Assembly (NCBI GenBank): GCA_019412865.1
Contig: DXOJ01000800.1
Coordinates: 1-6,822, forward strand
From: Bacteroides sp.
GTDB lineage: Bacteria > Bacteroidota > Bacteroidia > Bacteroidales > Bacteroidaceae
DNA: 6,822 nt
Direction: 5' to 3'
The notes under the pieces are model-generated. The model was not told the origin of the DNA. It saw nothing but the letters and a program-made list of their open reading frames with translations, and searched no databases. The translations under genes and the position numbers were made by a program. Positions 1-6,791 of this stretch are shown piece after piece (within the stretch, counting starts at the first letter, position 1; each line of letters begins with the position of its first letter).

Positions 1-35
1 CGGAAGCAGTTTATAGTTATTTGTAACAGAGAGTA

Positions 36-66
36 AAGAATAGTATTAAGGCAAATTACTATTCTT
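36..66 (-). repeat. Inverted repeat spanning the HTCS stop codon, possible weak terminator
   Basis: Perfect 10-bp arms lie at 36-45 and 57-66, separated by 11 nt that contain the stop codon of the HTCS gene (46-48). On the minus strand the left arm encodes the Lys-Asn-Ser near the C-terminus, so the stem is partly coding. It could end the HTCS transcript, but the stem is AT-rich (two G:C pairs) and no T tract follows (TACTCTCTG), so a working intrinsic terminator is doubtful. The remaining bases 1-35 show no gene or other signal I can support. Confidence 0.4.
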
Positions 67-3000
67 CTTAAATTCATTGGGGGTTACTCCCGTAAACTTC
101 TTAAATATCTTGCTGAAATAACTTGGAGTCTGGAATCCCAGTTGCCAGGCTATCTCGGCAAAGGTAAGTTCGGTTTCACTGATTTTTTGCTTGGCCACAT
201 CAATCTTTACTTTGTTTACGAATTCGGTAGTACTCATATTGAGCAACTTTTTTAATTTGTTATAGAGGTTGGTGCGACTGATGTTCATGTGCTCGGCCAA
301 AGAGTCCACATCCAGATTTTCTCCCTGAAGGTTATTGAGAATATAAGCGGTAAGCTGTTGTATAAAGTCTTCGTCTTTGTTGCTGAGGTTTTCGTGCATG
401 GTTACAGCTTTCATCTGTTCGTAGTGCCGATGGATACTGCTTTTACTTTTTATAAGGTTCTTGATACGCAGTTGCAATTCATCAAAGGTAAAGGGTTTTT
501 CGATGTAGGCATCTGCCCCGGTTGACAATCCTTCCATTTTGCCCTCTCTGGATGATTGCGAAGTGATGAGAATCACCGGAATATGGGAATACTCGTGGGA
601 TGTCTTTATAAAACGGGTCAGTTCGTAGCCATCTACATAAGGCATCATAATATCGCTTATCACCATATCAACCATGTGATTCCTTAGTATTTCTATCGCT
701 TCTCTACCGTTGTAGGCAGTTCTTACTTTGTACAGTACAGACAGTTTACTTTTCATTATTTTATTGATATCCGGGGTATCCTCTACTAGTAAGAGGGTGA
801 GTTTTGCCTGAGAATCTGTCTTTGTGCTTTCGGCCATTTCCGAATTGGTGAGGGTATAAATAGTATCGGCCACCACATCGGGAGAGTTGGTTATTTCCAG
901 TTTATCGGTAGCTACAATCATATCTCCGGTATCTTCAACAATGGGCAGAGATACTTTAAAGATAGTTCCTGCTTCCTGACTGCTTTCAACATCTATTTTA
1001 CCAGATAATAACTGAACCAGTCCGTTTACCAAAGCTAGTCCGATGCCAGTGTTGGAGTATTTTTTATCAGTAGAATCAGTTTTATGGAAAGCTTGCATTA
1101 CTTCCCAGTACTTTTCTGGGTGTATGTAAGAATTGCTATTGTGGCAGGCAATAATGATTTGTTTGTTCGGCTGATCTATACGGATACTTAAGTTTATCTC
1201 GCTTTTGTAACTTGAATGTTTAAAGGCGTTGCTCAGCAGGTTGCTGATAATCTTCTCAATCTTATCATGGTCAAATATGGTATGAAAAGATTCCGGTTCC
1301 GAGGCATATGTGAACAGAATTTCTTTTTGCCTGAATATGGGAATAAAGAGCTCAAATATGCTTTTTCCGTAAGCCATGATATCTCCTTTTACATATTTTA
1401 TACTGGCATGGTCTGTTTCCACAGAGCGGAAATCCAGTAACTGATTGATGAGAAACTGAAGTCGCTGGATATTTCGTTTGATGATATTAATTTCTTCTTT
1501 TTCCAATTGTTTTTCTTTTCCTATGGATATATCTTCGAATATAGCCATGAGTATGGATAAGGGAGTTTTGAATTCATGGGTTATAAAAGTGAAAAAATTA
1601 AGTTTATGTTTATTCAGTTCTCGTAGGTTGTTCTTTTCTATACGTTCGATGTGAATGTCCATCTTATCACGCATGCGGTTGCGGTAGAAGCGTATAATCA
1701 TTATTATCAGCAATGCTGCGAAGAGTGCGTAAACACCTATCATGACGTTGCTTAACAGAAAGTGCGGACGTATTTTCACTTCAACCTGTCTCTGGGCAAG
1801 AACCGTACCTTCTTTGTTTACCATCCTTACCTGGAAGGTATAACGACCAGGGAGGATATTAGTGTAGGTGGCCGATTGTGGCATCTGCTGGGCTGTGTTC
1901 CAGTCATCTTCCAATCCATTGAGACGATACTCGCATTTAAACTGCGACTGGTTATTCTCCTTATAATTTATAATAAGGAAGTTAAATGTAAAGGTATTCA
2001 TGTTGTAGGGCAGAAGCATGGAGGCAGTGTTATTAATGTCTTTTTTTAGTACACTTTCCTCGCCGGGTTTAATGTGTTTGCCGAATATCTGGAAATCCGA
2101 AAAGGTTATCCTGATGTTGGGCATACCTTCGCCCTTTGAAAGATTCTCAGGACGAAAGCTGCATGCACCGTTTATGCTTCCGAAATAGATGATGCCGTTT
2201 GCATCTTTATAACCTGCACTCAGGTTAAACTGGTTGGATATCAAGTTATCGGATACGCGGTATTGAGTGAGACCTTCGGTTTCGGGATTAAAGGAATAGA
2301 TACCGTTATCGGTGCTGAGCCATAGTTGACCGTAGGTATCTTCCTGTATGGAGTAAATATCCCGTTGAATGAGGTCGCTTTCCTTGCCATACACAATCAT
2401 GCTGTCCGCCGGAGTATCGTATAACATAAGTCCGCCGTCGCTTGTGCCGAACCATACACGACCTTTAGAGTCGGCAAAGGTGCTGTAGATGTAATTACTT
2501 ACCATCTGCGAGCATCCGGGGCGGCCCATACCGTAATAATTAACATTGCGTGTTTTCAGATTGTATGAGAAGATACCATGAAAATGACCTGCCATCCAAA
2601 GGTTATCTTCGTTATCGCGAATAATATCGTCTATGCGTACGCGCCATAATTTCTGAGGCTCGAAACGGGTAAACTCTCCGGTTTTAAAATGATATACGTC
2701 TACACCAAAGTTGGTACCAATAATCAAGGAATCGCTGTTGTGTACGTACAGGCTGTAAATAGAATTACTGCATATTCCGCGGGGATTACCGGTAGTATTT
2801 TTGAACGATTTTATTTGCTTCATGCCAGGATCAATCCGTTGCAACCCGTCTACAAAGTTCCCTACCCACATGTAACCGTCGGGGTCCTCGGCCAGAGCAT
2901 GTACGTTGTTCCCGTTCAGTGCTGGGGTTGTGCCTGTATTGAGGTAGCGGTTGTTTCCATTGGCATCTATAATGGTAATTCCGGCATCTTCAGATGCAAA

Positions 3001-4071
3001 CCACATAGCTCTGCGACTATCTTTTATGATATTGCTTACAGCTTTGCCTTTCAGTGATTGCTGTCCGTTATCGGGAATAAAATATTGAAAATTATTGTCT
3101 TTTATATTGGTGTAATCCACTCCTCCAAAGAAAGTTCCCACCCACATAATATCTTCCCGGCTGCGGAAGATGGTATAAACAGCATTATCACTTATGGATG
3201 TTTGCACGTTGGATTGAGAACCACGGTAATGAGTGCAGGTATTTGCAGCATAGTTGTAGATGAAAAGTCCGTTTTCGGTACCAATCCACAGGTTACCGCG
3301 CAAGTCTTCACGTATGGAACGTACATAACACATCTCCTTGCGGCCCTGATTAGTGAAGATTACGGGTATTAGGCTATCCTGGCTTGTGTCAAGGCGGAAG
3401 ATACCCTCTTCGGCTGTTCCTACCCAGATGGTTCCTTGGGAGTCTTTATAGATGGCAGTAAACTCAACGGGAAAGGCGGGCGATATGTCTTTGCCGTGTA
3501 TCCGTTTCAGAATCTGTCCGTTGGTATTGAGACAATAAACAGTTATGGCTTGTGATATCCAGATATTGCCGTTAATATCTAAAGTCATCTTTCCATAAAA
3601 GATATCGGCCAGACGTATCAGGTCGCTATTTGTTTTGTTATAAGAGTAAAGCCCCGCATTAGTTGAAAGATATATCTCCGGTCCACTAACAAGTATATCC
3701 ATTATATCTTTTATGGCATGATCGGGAGGTAGAATGGATTTAAATTCTTCTTTTTCCATATCATAAAGGCAAAGTCCTTTATTGGTACCCAGCAACAAAG
3801 AGTCTTTGCCAATGGATACTATCTTCTCAATACAGTTGGAGGGCAGTCCGTTATCGGTGCTGTAAAATTGCTGTATGCCGTATCCGTCATACCGGTTAAG
3901 TCCTTTGAGGGTAGCGATCCATATATAGCCGTTGCTGTCTTGTGATATATCGCGTACGGCAGAGTAAGTTAATCCGTGTTTAATGCCCAGATGATTGAAG
4001 ATTAACTCTCGTGGTGCAGCCTGCAGCAGAACAAGTATCAGGAAAATAAAAGTAAAAAGTAGTTTTCGCAT
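46..4071 (-). CDS. Hybrid two-component system sensor/regulator (HTCS) with double propeller sensor
   Basis: This is an inner-membrane sensor and transcription activator in one chain of 1341 residues, a normal length for the family. Residues 1-19 look like a signal peptide or anchor (hydrophobic LFTFIFLILVLL then AA). Fourteen Reg_prop blades follow, centred near residues 51, 93, 134, 171, 216, 262, 310, 357, 402, 451, 492, 540, 584 and 629, most with W-[ILVFM]-[GAS]-[TS]; this fits two seven-bladed propellers. A Y_Y_Y domain is at about 695-769 and a membrane helix at 771-794. HisKA has phosphoacceptor His832 (THEFKTP). The HATPase has N-box Asn948 and G2 box NTGIGLAL (1007-1014), but the usual DxGxG box reads NSNSY (978-982). 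The receiver (1091-1208) keeps Glu1097/Asp1098, acceptor Asp1140, Thr1170 and Lys1192. An AraC-type HTH pair fills 1235-1338. Family knowledge: the periplasmic part binds glycan fragments and the AraC part activates polysaccharide-utilisation genes. The ligand cannot be read from sequence. The ATG at 4071 is chosen because the signal peptide follows at once; there is no Shine-Dalgarno, as is usual in Bacteroides. Confidence 0.95.
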   Translation of the reverse strand: MRKLLFTFIFLILVLLQAAPRELIFNHLGIKHGLTYSAVRDISQDSNGYIWIATLKGLNRYDGYGIQQFYSTDNGLPSNCIEKIVSIGKDSLLLGTNKGLCLYDMEKEEFKSILPPDHAIKDIMDILVSGPEIYLSTNAGLYSYNKTNSDLIRLADIFYGKMTLDINGNIWISQAITVYCLNTNGQILKRIHGKDISPAFPVEFTAIYKDSQGTIWVGTAEEGIFRLDTSQDSLIPVIFTNQGRKEMCYVRSIREDLRGNLWIGTENGLFIYNYAANTCTHYRGSQSNVQTSISDNAVYTIFRSREDIMWVGTFFGGVDYTNIKDNNFQYFIPDNGQQSLKGKAVSNIIKDSRRAMWFASEDAGITIIDANGNNRYLNTGTTPALNGNNVHALAEDPDGYMWVGNFVDGLQRIDPGMKQIKSFKNTTGNPRGICSNSIYSLYVHNSDSLIIGTNFGVDVYHFKTGEFTRFEPQKLWRVRIDDIIRDNEDNLWMAGHFHGIFSYNLKTRNVNYYGMGRPGCSQMVSNYIYSTFADSKGRVWFGTSDGGLMLYDTPADSMIVYGKESDLIQRDIYSIQEDTYGQLWLSTDNGIYSFNPETEGLTQYRVSDNLISNQFNLSAGYKDANGIIYFGSINGACSFRPENLSKGEGMPNIRITFSDFQIFGKHIKPGEESVLKKDINNTASMLLPYNMNTFTFNFLIINYKENNQSQFKCEYRLNGLEDDWNTAQQMPQSATYTNILPGRYTFQVRMVNKEGTVLAQRQVEVKIRPHFLLSNVMIGVYALFAALLIIMIIRFYRNRMRDKMDIHIERIEKNNLRELNKHKLNFFTFITHEFKTPLSILMAIFEDISIGKEKQLEKEEINIIKRNIQRLQFLINQLLDFRSVETDHASIKYVKGDIMAYGKSIFELFIPIFRQKEILFTYASEPESFHTIFDHDKIEKIISNLLSNAFKHSSYKSEINLSIRIDQPNKQIIIACHNSNSYIHPEKYWEVMQAFHKTDSTDKKYSNTGIGLALVNGLVQLLSGKIDVESSQEAGTIFKVSLPIVEDTGDMIVATDKLEITNSPDVVADTIYTLTNSEMAESTKTDSQAKLTLLLVEDTPDINKIMKSKLSVLYKVRTAYNGREAIEILRNHMVDMVISDIMMPYVDGYELTRFIKTSHEYSHIPVILITSQSSREGKMEGLSTGADAYIEKPFTFDELQLRIKNLIKSKSSIHRHYEQMKAVTMHENLSNKDEDFIQQLTAYILNNLQGENLDVDSLAEHMNISRTNLYNKLKKLLNMSTTEFVNKVKIDVAKQKISETELTFAEIAWQLGFQTPSYFSKIFKKFTGVTPNEFKKNSNLP

Positions 4072-4091
4072 CTGTATCAGTTTTTCTATTG

Positions 4092-4099
4092 CAAATATG
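4092..4099 (-). promoter_or_regulatory. Possible -7 box for the HTCS gene
   Basis: On the minus strand these bases read CATATTTG, one mismatch from the fixed positions of the Bacteroides -7 consensus TAnnTTTG. They end about 20 nt before the HTCS ATG, which would give a short leader. No TTTG is found 19-21 bp further upstream, so the assignment is weak. Confidence 0.3.
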
Positions 4100-4121
4100 A
4101 AAATTATATTTCGTTAAGCCT

Positions 4122-4143
4122 GTAACTTATCATCAGAAGTTAC
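4122..4143. repeat. 7-bp dyad upstream of the HTCS gene, possible operator
   Basis: GTAACTT (4122-4128) and AAGTTAC (4137-4143) form a perfect inverted repeat with an 8-nt spacer. It lies 51-72 bp upstream of the HTCS start codon, just behind the candidate promoter. The arms are spaced about 1.5 helical turns centre to centre, so a dimeric regulator is possible. A small palindrome GTAATTAC (4165-4172) lies further upstream. No regulator can be assigned from sequence alone. Confidence 0.35.
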
Positions 4144-4204
4144 CAATTATATTCATTTTTCCAGGTAATTACGAGCATTTATGACCATAATTAAGCCAGT
4201 TCAA

Positions 4205-4232
4205 CACTGCTGGGCATTTAGTCCCAGCAGTG
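4205..4232. repeat. Perfect 10-bp hairpin at the break point of the HTCS relic
   Basis: CACTGCTGGG (4205-4214) and CCCAGCAGTG (4223-4232) are exact reverse complements around an 8-nt loop. The stem is GC-rich in AT-rich surroundings. No T tract follows on either strand, so it is not a standard terminator. The right arm ends two bases before the first codon that still matches the HTCS family (4234). It may be the scar of a deletion or of a departed mobile element, or a hairpin that promoted the deletion; this is inference. Confidence 0.6.
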
Positions 4233-4233
4233 A

Positions 4234-4876
4234 AGCAATGCTTTCAAGCACACTGGTGCCCAAAGTGAAATAAACTTTAGTATTGAAGTGGATAAAAACA
4301 CGGAAAGACTCATTCTTTCATGTCAAAACACAAGTTCTTATATCCATCCAGAACAACATGAAGCTGTTCTGCAACCGTCCCATAAAACAGCTTCAAAAGA
4401 TACAAAATATTCTAATACCGGGATCGGATTGGCACTGGTAAAAGGATTAGTACAATTATTATCGGGTACTATCGACATAGAAAGCAAACAAGAAACCGGA
4501 ACTACTTTTATTATTCAATTACCATTAGTAAAAGATACAAAAGACATGAATGTGCCGGACAAAATGCCAAATGGAACACATACAGGAATCTGATTTAAAT
4601 GTCAACCACTTAGTAGAACACATGCAAATCAGTAGAACACACCTATACAATAAGCTCAAGAAACTGCTCAATTTAAGTATCACAGAGTTTATCAACAAAA
4701 TAAAAATCGATGTTGCCAAGCTCAAAATTATTGAGACAAATCTTTCTTTTGCGGAAATCTCATGGCAACTGGGATTCAATAACCCAAGCTATTTCAGCAA
4801 AACATTCAAACGCTTTACAGGAATGACGCCAAACGAGTTCAAGAATAACCGAAAAAGAAACACACCTATTGAATAG
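4234..4876 (+). pseudogene. Degraded, receiver-less remnant of a second HTCS regulator
   Basis: Two blocks in different frames match the intact HTCS next door. Block 1 (4234 to about 4540) translates from SNAFKH through the G2 box NTGIGLALV (4414-4440) and matches residues 947 to about 1048, the back half of the ATPase domain; it runs on to a TGA at 4591. Block 2, shifted by one base, matches residues 1248-1337, the AraC-type HTH pair, and ends with TAG at 4874. By hand count 64 of 85 HTH residues are identical to the neighbour. The signal peptide, propellers, membrane helix, HisKA and N-terminal ATPase half are absent upstream, and about 190 residues containing the whole receiver are deleted at the join. 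An in-frame TGA (4231) precedes block 1. Synonymous sites differ widely from the intact gene, so this is an old paralogue and not a fresh duplication. It runs divergently from the intact gene. An open frame from ATG 4550 to 4876 could still make a 108-residue protein with only the DNA-binding domain, but I see no promoter or ribosome site for it. Confidence 0.9.
4359..4395. repeat. 10-bp inverted repeat inside the HTCS relic
   Basis: TGAAGCTGTT (4359-4368) and AACAGCTTCA (4386-4395) are perfect reverse complements with a 17-nt spacer. They lie within the decayed ATPase segment and the bases correspond to codons of that domain. The intact paralogue does not show the repeat at the matching place. 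It may be chance drift. Confidence 0.4.
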
Positions 4877-5038
4877 TTATCGGTCAGTCATAATATAATT
4901 AACGAAACGTAAGCCACTAAACTATCCCCATAAAAAAGGAGATTGAGCCTATGTAAATATTGCAAAACACGCAAACACTTATCAGACAAAGATTTACTTC
5001 AATATTAATTATTTTATTAACGCACTTCTTCAAAATCG
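4877..5038. other. Non-coding spacer between the HTCS relic and the HU-like gene
   Basis: I find no gene here. The stretch holds a Shine-Dalgarno-like AAGGAG (4936-4941) nine bases before an ATG that is followed at once by TAA (4951-4956), a short imperfect direct repeat (4961-4979: GCAAAACAC then GCAAACAC) and a strongly AT-rich patch at about 5000-5020 just upstream of the next promoter. No terminator is visible after the relic. Confidence 0.6.
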
Positions 5039-5070
5039 CTTGCACAGCAAATTCCGATACCATATCTTTG
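5039..5070 (+). promoter_or_regulatory. Bacteroides-type promoter of the HU-like gene
   Basis: A -33 box CTTG (5039-5042; consensus TTTG) is followed after 20 bp by a -7 box TATCTTTG (5063-5070), which fits TAnnTTTG exactly. The spacing is within the 19-21 bp expected of the primary sigma factor of Bacteroides. Transcription should start near 5076, on a small palindrome GTGATCAC (5075-5082), leaving a leader of about 50 nt. No Shine-Dalgarno precedes the ATG at 5127; the leader is A/T-rich, as is common in this group. Confidence 0.7.
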
Positions 5071-5126
5071 CAACGTGATCACAAAATAATAACTAGATTT
5101 ACTAACGATTAAAACTATTAAGAATT

Positions 5127-5615
5127 ATGGCACTGAAATATGTAGTCAAGAAAACAACCTTTGGCTTTGATAAGGAAAAAGCCGAAAAATATGTAGCTAG
5201 ACCATTCAACGTGGTTACTGTTGATTTTAAAATGCTATGCGATCAGGTAACAAAAGTAGGGTTTGTTCCACGCGGTACTGTAAAATCAGTACTCGACGGA
5301 TTGATAGATTCGTTGATAACCTATATGGAAATCGGGGCTTCAGTAAGCCTTGGAGAATTCGGAACATTTCGTCCATCTTTCGGGTGTAAAAGTCAGGATG
5401 ATGAAAAAGAAGTGACTACGGACACCCTGAAGAACCGTAAAATAATTTTCACTCCAGGAAGTATGTTTAAAGGTATGATAAAGTCAGTAAGTATCCAGAA
5501 ATTGGATTTGGATAGTTCTAAAAGCAACAGTTCCGGCACGCCTGACAATGGAAATGGAGGCAACGGAGAAGGTGGAAATGAAGGCGGTGGTGAAGCACCG
5601 GATCCGGCAGCATAA
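5127..5615 (+). CDS. HU-family DNA-binding protein with glycine-rich tail (HU-HIG type)
   Basis: This 162-residue protein carries a divergent HU/IHF fold over residues 1-127. The helical dimer part is about 32-70, followed by the strand turn GASVSLGEFGTFRP (70-83), which matches the HU signature GxVxLxxFGxF. The last strand and helix are KIIFTPGSMFKGMIKSV (105-121). The long DNA-embracing arm with RxGRNP, including the intercalating proline of classical HU, is not present; an acidic and polar stretch (88-103, SQDDEKE) sits in its place. Residues 130-162 are a low-complexity tail rich in Gly, Asn, Glu and Ser. This layout fits the Bacteroidetes HU clade called HU-HIG (HU fused to wHTH, Ig or a glycine-rich motif). 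Its likely role is binding or bending nucleoid DNA in the cytoplasm; the precise function of these multi-copy proteins is poorly known. It has its own promoter and a strong terminator, so it is probably monocistronic. No signal peptide is seen. Confidence 0.85.
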   Translation: MALKYVVKKTTFGFDKEKAEKYVARPFNVVTVDFKMLCDQVTKVGFVPRGTVKSVLDGLIDSLITYMEIGASVSLGEFGTFRPSFGCKSQDDEKEVTTDTLKNRKIIFTPGSMFKGMIKSVSIQKLDLDSSKSNSSGTPDNGNGGNGEGGNEGGGEAPDPAA

Positions 5616-5633
5616 GAAACGGTATTAATATGT

Positions 5634-5671
5634 AAAAAATCGGGCTTGACATTGTTCAAGCCCGATTTTTT
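5634..5671. terminator. Bidirectional rho-independent terminator between convergent genes
   Basis: Perfect 16-bp arms (5634-5649 and 5656-5671) enclose a 6-nt loop CATTGT. The core TCGGGCTTGA is flanked by six A on the left and six T on the right, so a T tract follows the stem on both strands. It begins 19 bp after the stop of the HU-like gene and lies 15 bp beyond the stop of the LacI-family gene, and should end both transcripts. Confidence 0.95.
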
Positions 5672-5686
5672 CTATTATCTAAAATA

Positions 5687-6703
5687 CTACTTTCTATCAG
5701 TTAACACCTTTATCGAATCTCGTTTTATAATATTAGGTTTCAAAAGAATCTCCGAATGTAATTCTGTTTCTTCCAAAATCTTCTGCATCAACATTTTTAC
5801 AGCAATAATGCCAATATTCTCCAGTGATTGTGCAATACGAGTTATAGGAGGATTTAGATAGTCCAGATATAAGTTATCATCAAACGAAATGATAGACATA
5901 TCTTGAGGAATTCTCACTTTATGCTCATTTAATGCTTTGACGGCTCCCAAAAGAATTGTACTACTTAACGCAAATATAGCAGTAGGTTTTGTAGTAGAGT
6001 TCAGAGCCAACTTAGTCTCAATATAACCATTCTGAATCGAGAACTCATTTCCTCTTATCATTGCGTTATCCTGATAACCAGCTTCGCGAAGCGCATCAAG
6101 ATACCCGCGCACACGTTCCTTAGTCGTTATAGAAATATCCGGCCCCTGAATACAGAGAATCTTACTATGCCCCGATTCTAATAATAATTTCGTTGCCTGA
6201 TAAGCTCCTACATAATTATCAGTAGCTACGTATGGCAAATTATGCTTCTCAAAATAGCGGTCAATTAGCACAATCGGAGTTTTAGTACTAATCTCCTCGA
6301 GTTTAGAAGGGTTTTCACCAGTCGGAACCAAAATAATTCCGTCTATCTTACGTGACAGAAGCGAATCGATAGCTTTATTTTCCTGAATAGGATCTTCCAG
6401 AGTATCGATAAGCATGACAGTATAATTATAACGTTGTGCTTCACGGATGACAACACTTGCTATATTGGCAAAAAAAGGATTATCTATGTGTGGTACAAGA
6501 AGGCCTATAGTATATGTCGTGTTGTTGCGCAAACTTTGCGCAACTATATCAGGCTGATAGTCCAATTCTTTAACGGACTGCAAAATAACCTCCTTAGCAG
6601 ACTGGCTTATTCTATATTTCTCCGATTTCCCATTTAAGACCCTAGAAATCGTAGAGATAGAGTACCCAGTTTTCTTTGATACATCAATCAGAGTTTTCTT
6701 CAT
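5687..6703 (-). CDS. LacI-family transcriptional regulator
   Basis: The protein is 338 residues, the standard family size. Residues 4-24 form the N-terminal HTH (DVSKKTGYSISTISRVLNG), followed by the hinge helix YQPDIVAQSLR (49-59) with Leu58 in the place of the minor-groove intercalating leucine. Residues 64-338 are the two-lobed periplasmic-binding-protein-like domain, with the expected TIGLLVPHIDNPFFANI (65-81), KIDGIILVP (119-127) and FDDNLYLDYLNPPITRI (274-290). Such proteins bind an operator as dimers and respond to a sugar or sugar phosphate; the effector here is unknown. I choose the ATG at 6703 because the HTH starts within four residues. The reading frame stays open upstream to an ATG at 6805, but that adds 34 residues unlike the family and would run through the promoter and operator. 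It is convergent with the HU-like gene and shares its terminator. Confidence 0.93.
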   Translation of the reverse strand: MKKTLIDVSKKTGYSISTISRVLNGKSEKYRISQSAKEVILQSVKELDYQPDIVAQSLRNNTTYTIGLLVPHIDNPFFANIASVVIREAQRYNYTVMLIDTLEDPIQENKAIDSLLSRKIDGIILVPTGENPSKLEEISTKTPIVLIDRYFEKHNLPYVATDNYVGAYQATKLLLESGHSKILCIQGPDISITTKERVRGYLDALREAGYQDNAMIRGNEFSIQNGYIETKLALNSTTKPTAIFALSSTILLGAVKALNEHKVRIPQDMSIISFDDNLYLDYLNPPITRIAQSLENIGIIAVKMLMQKILEETELHSEILLKPNIIKRDSIKVLTDRK

Positions 6704-6719
6704 TACTGGTCGTTTTTTG

Positions 6720-6752
6720 CAAAAATAACATTTTATTTGAGAAAAAAGCAAG
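6720..6752 (-). promoter_or_regulatory. Probable promoter of the LacI-family gene
   Basis: On the minus strand, CTTG (6749-6752) is followed after 21 bp by TATTTTTG (6720-6727), an exact TAnnTTTG match. Transcription would start near 6714, leaving about 10 nt of leader before the ATG at 6703, which is short but possible. The region is very A/T-rich, so chance matches are likelier than usual. Confidence 0.5.
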
Positions 6753-6780
6753 AAAAATATTTTGTTTTGAAAAAAATTTC

Positions 6781-6788
6781 TATATTTG
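6781..6788 (+). promoter_or_regulatory. -7 promoter box for a rightward gene beyond the window
   Basis: TATATTTG fits the Bacteroides -7 consensus TAnnTTTG exactly and points out of the window. The nearest usable TTTG upstream (6761-6764) is 16 bp away, shorter than the usual 19-21, so the promoter may be weak or need an activator. It is divergent from the LacI-family gene, the usual position for the promoter of a regulated sugar-use operon. The gene itself is not in view. Confidence 0.5.
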
Positions 6789-6791
6789 CAC

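Noticed and set aside
289..3372. Several open frames of 74-122 codons on the plus strand within the HTCS gene
   Set aside because: They lie antisense to a well-supported coding region, have no recognisable domains and no promoter or ribosome site; they are by-products of the minus-strand gene.
4550..4593. Programmed ribosomal frameshift joining the two blocks of the HTCS relic
   Set aside because: A +1 shift would be needed, no slippery site or stimulatory structure is visible, and the product would still lack the sensor, membrane helix, phosphoacceptor histidine and receiver.
4936..4956. AAGGAG followed by ATG-TAA, a possible start-stop regulatory element
   Set aside because: Genes of this group rarely use a Shine-Dalgarno and no downstream gene is coupled to it. 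It is probably chance in A-rich spacer.
4961..4979. Short direct repeat GCAAAACAC/GCAAACAC as a possible CRISPR or iteron
   Set aside because: There are only two imperfect copies, with no regular spacing and no associated genes.
5393..5659. 88-codon minus-strand frame over the HU-like gene
   Set aside because: Its proline and serine runs are the mirror image of the glycine-rich tail coding on the plus strand, and it starts inside the terminator.
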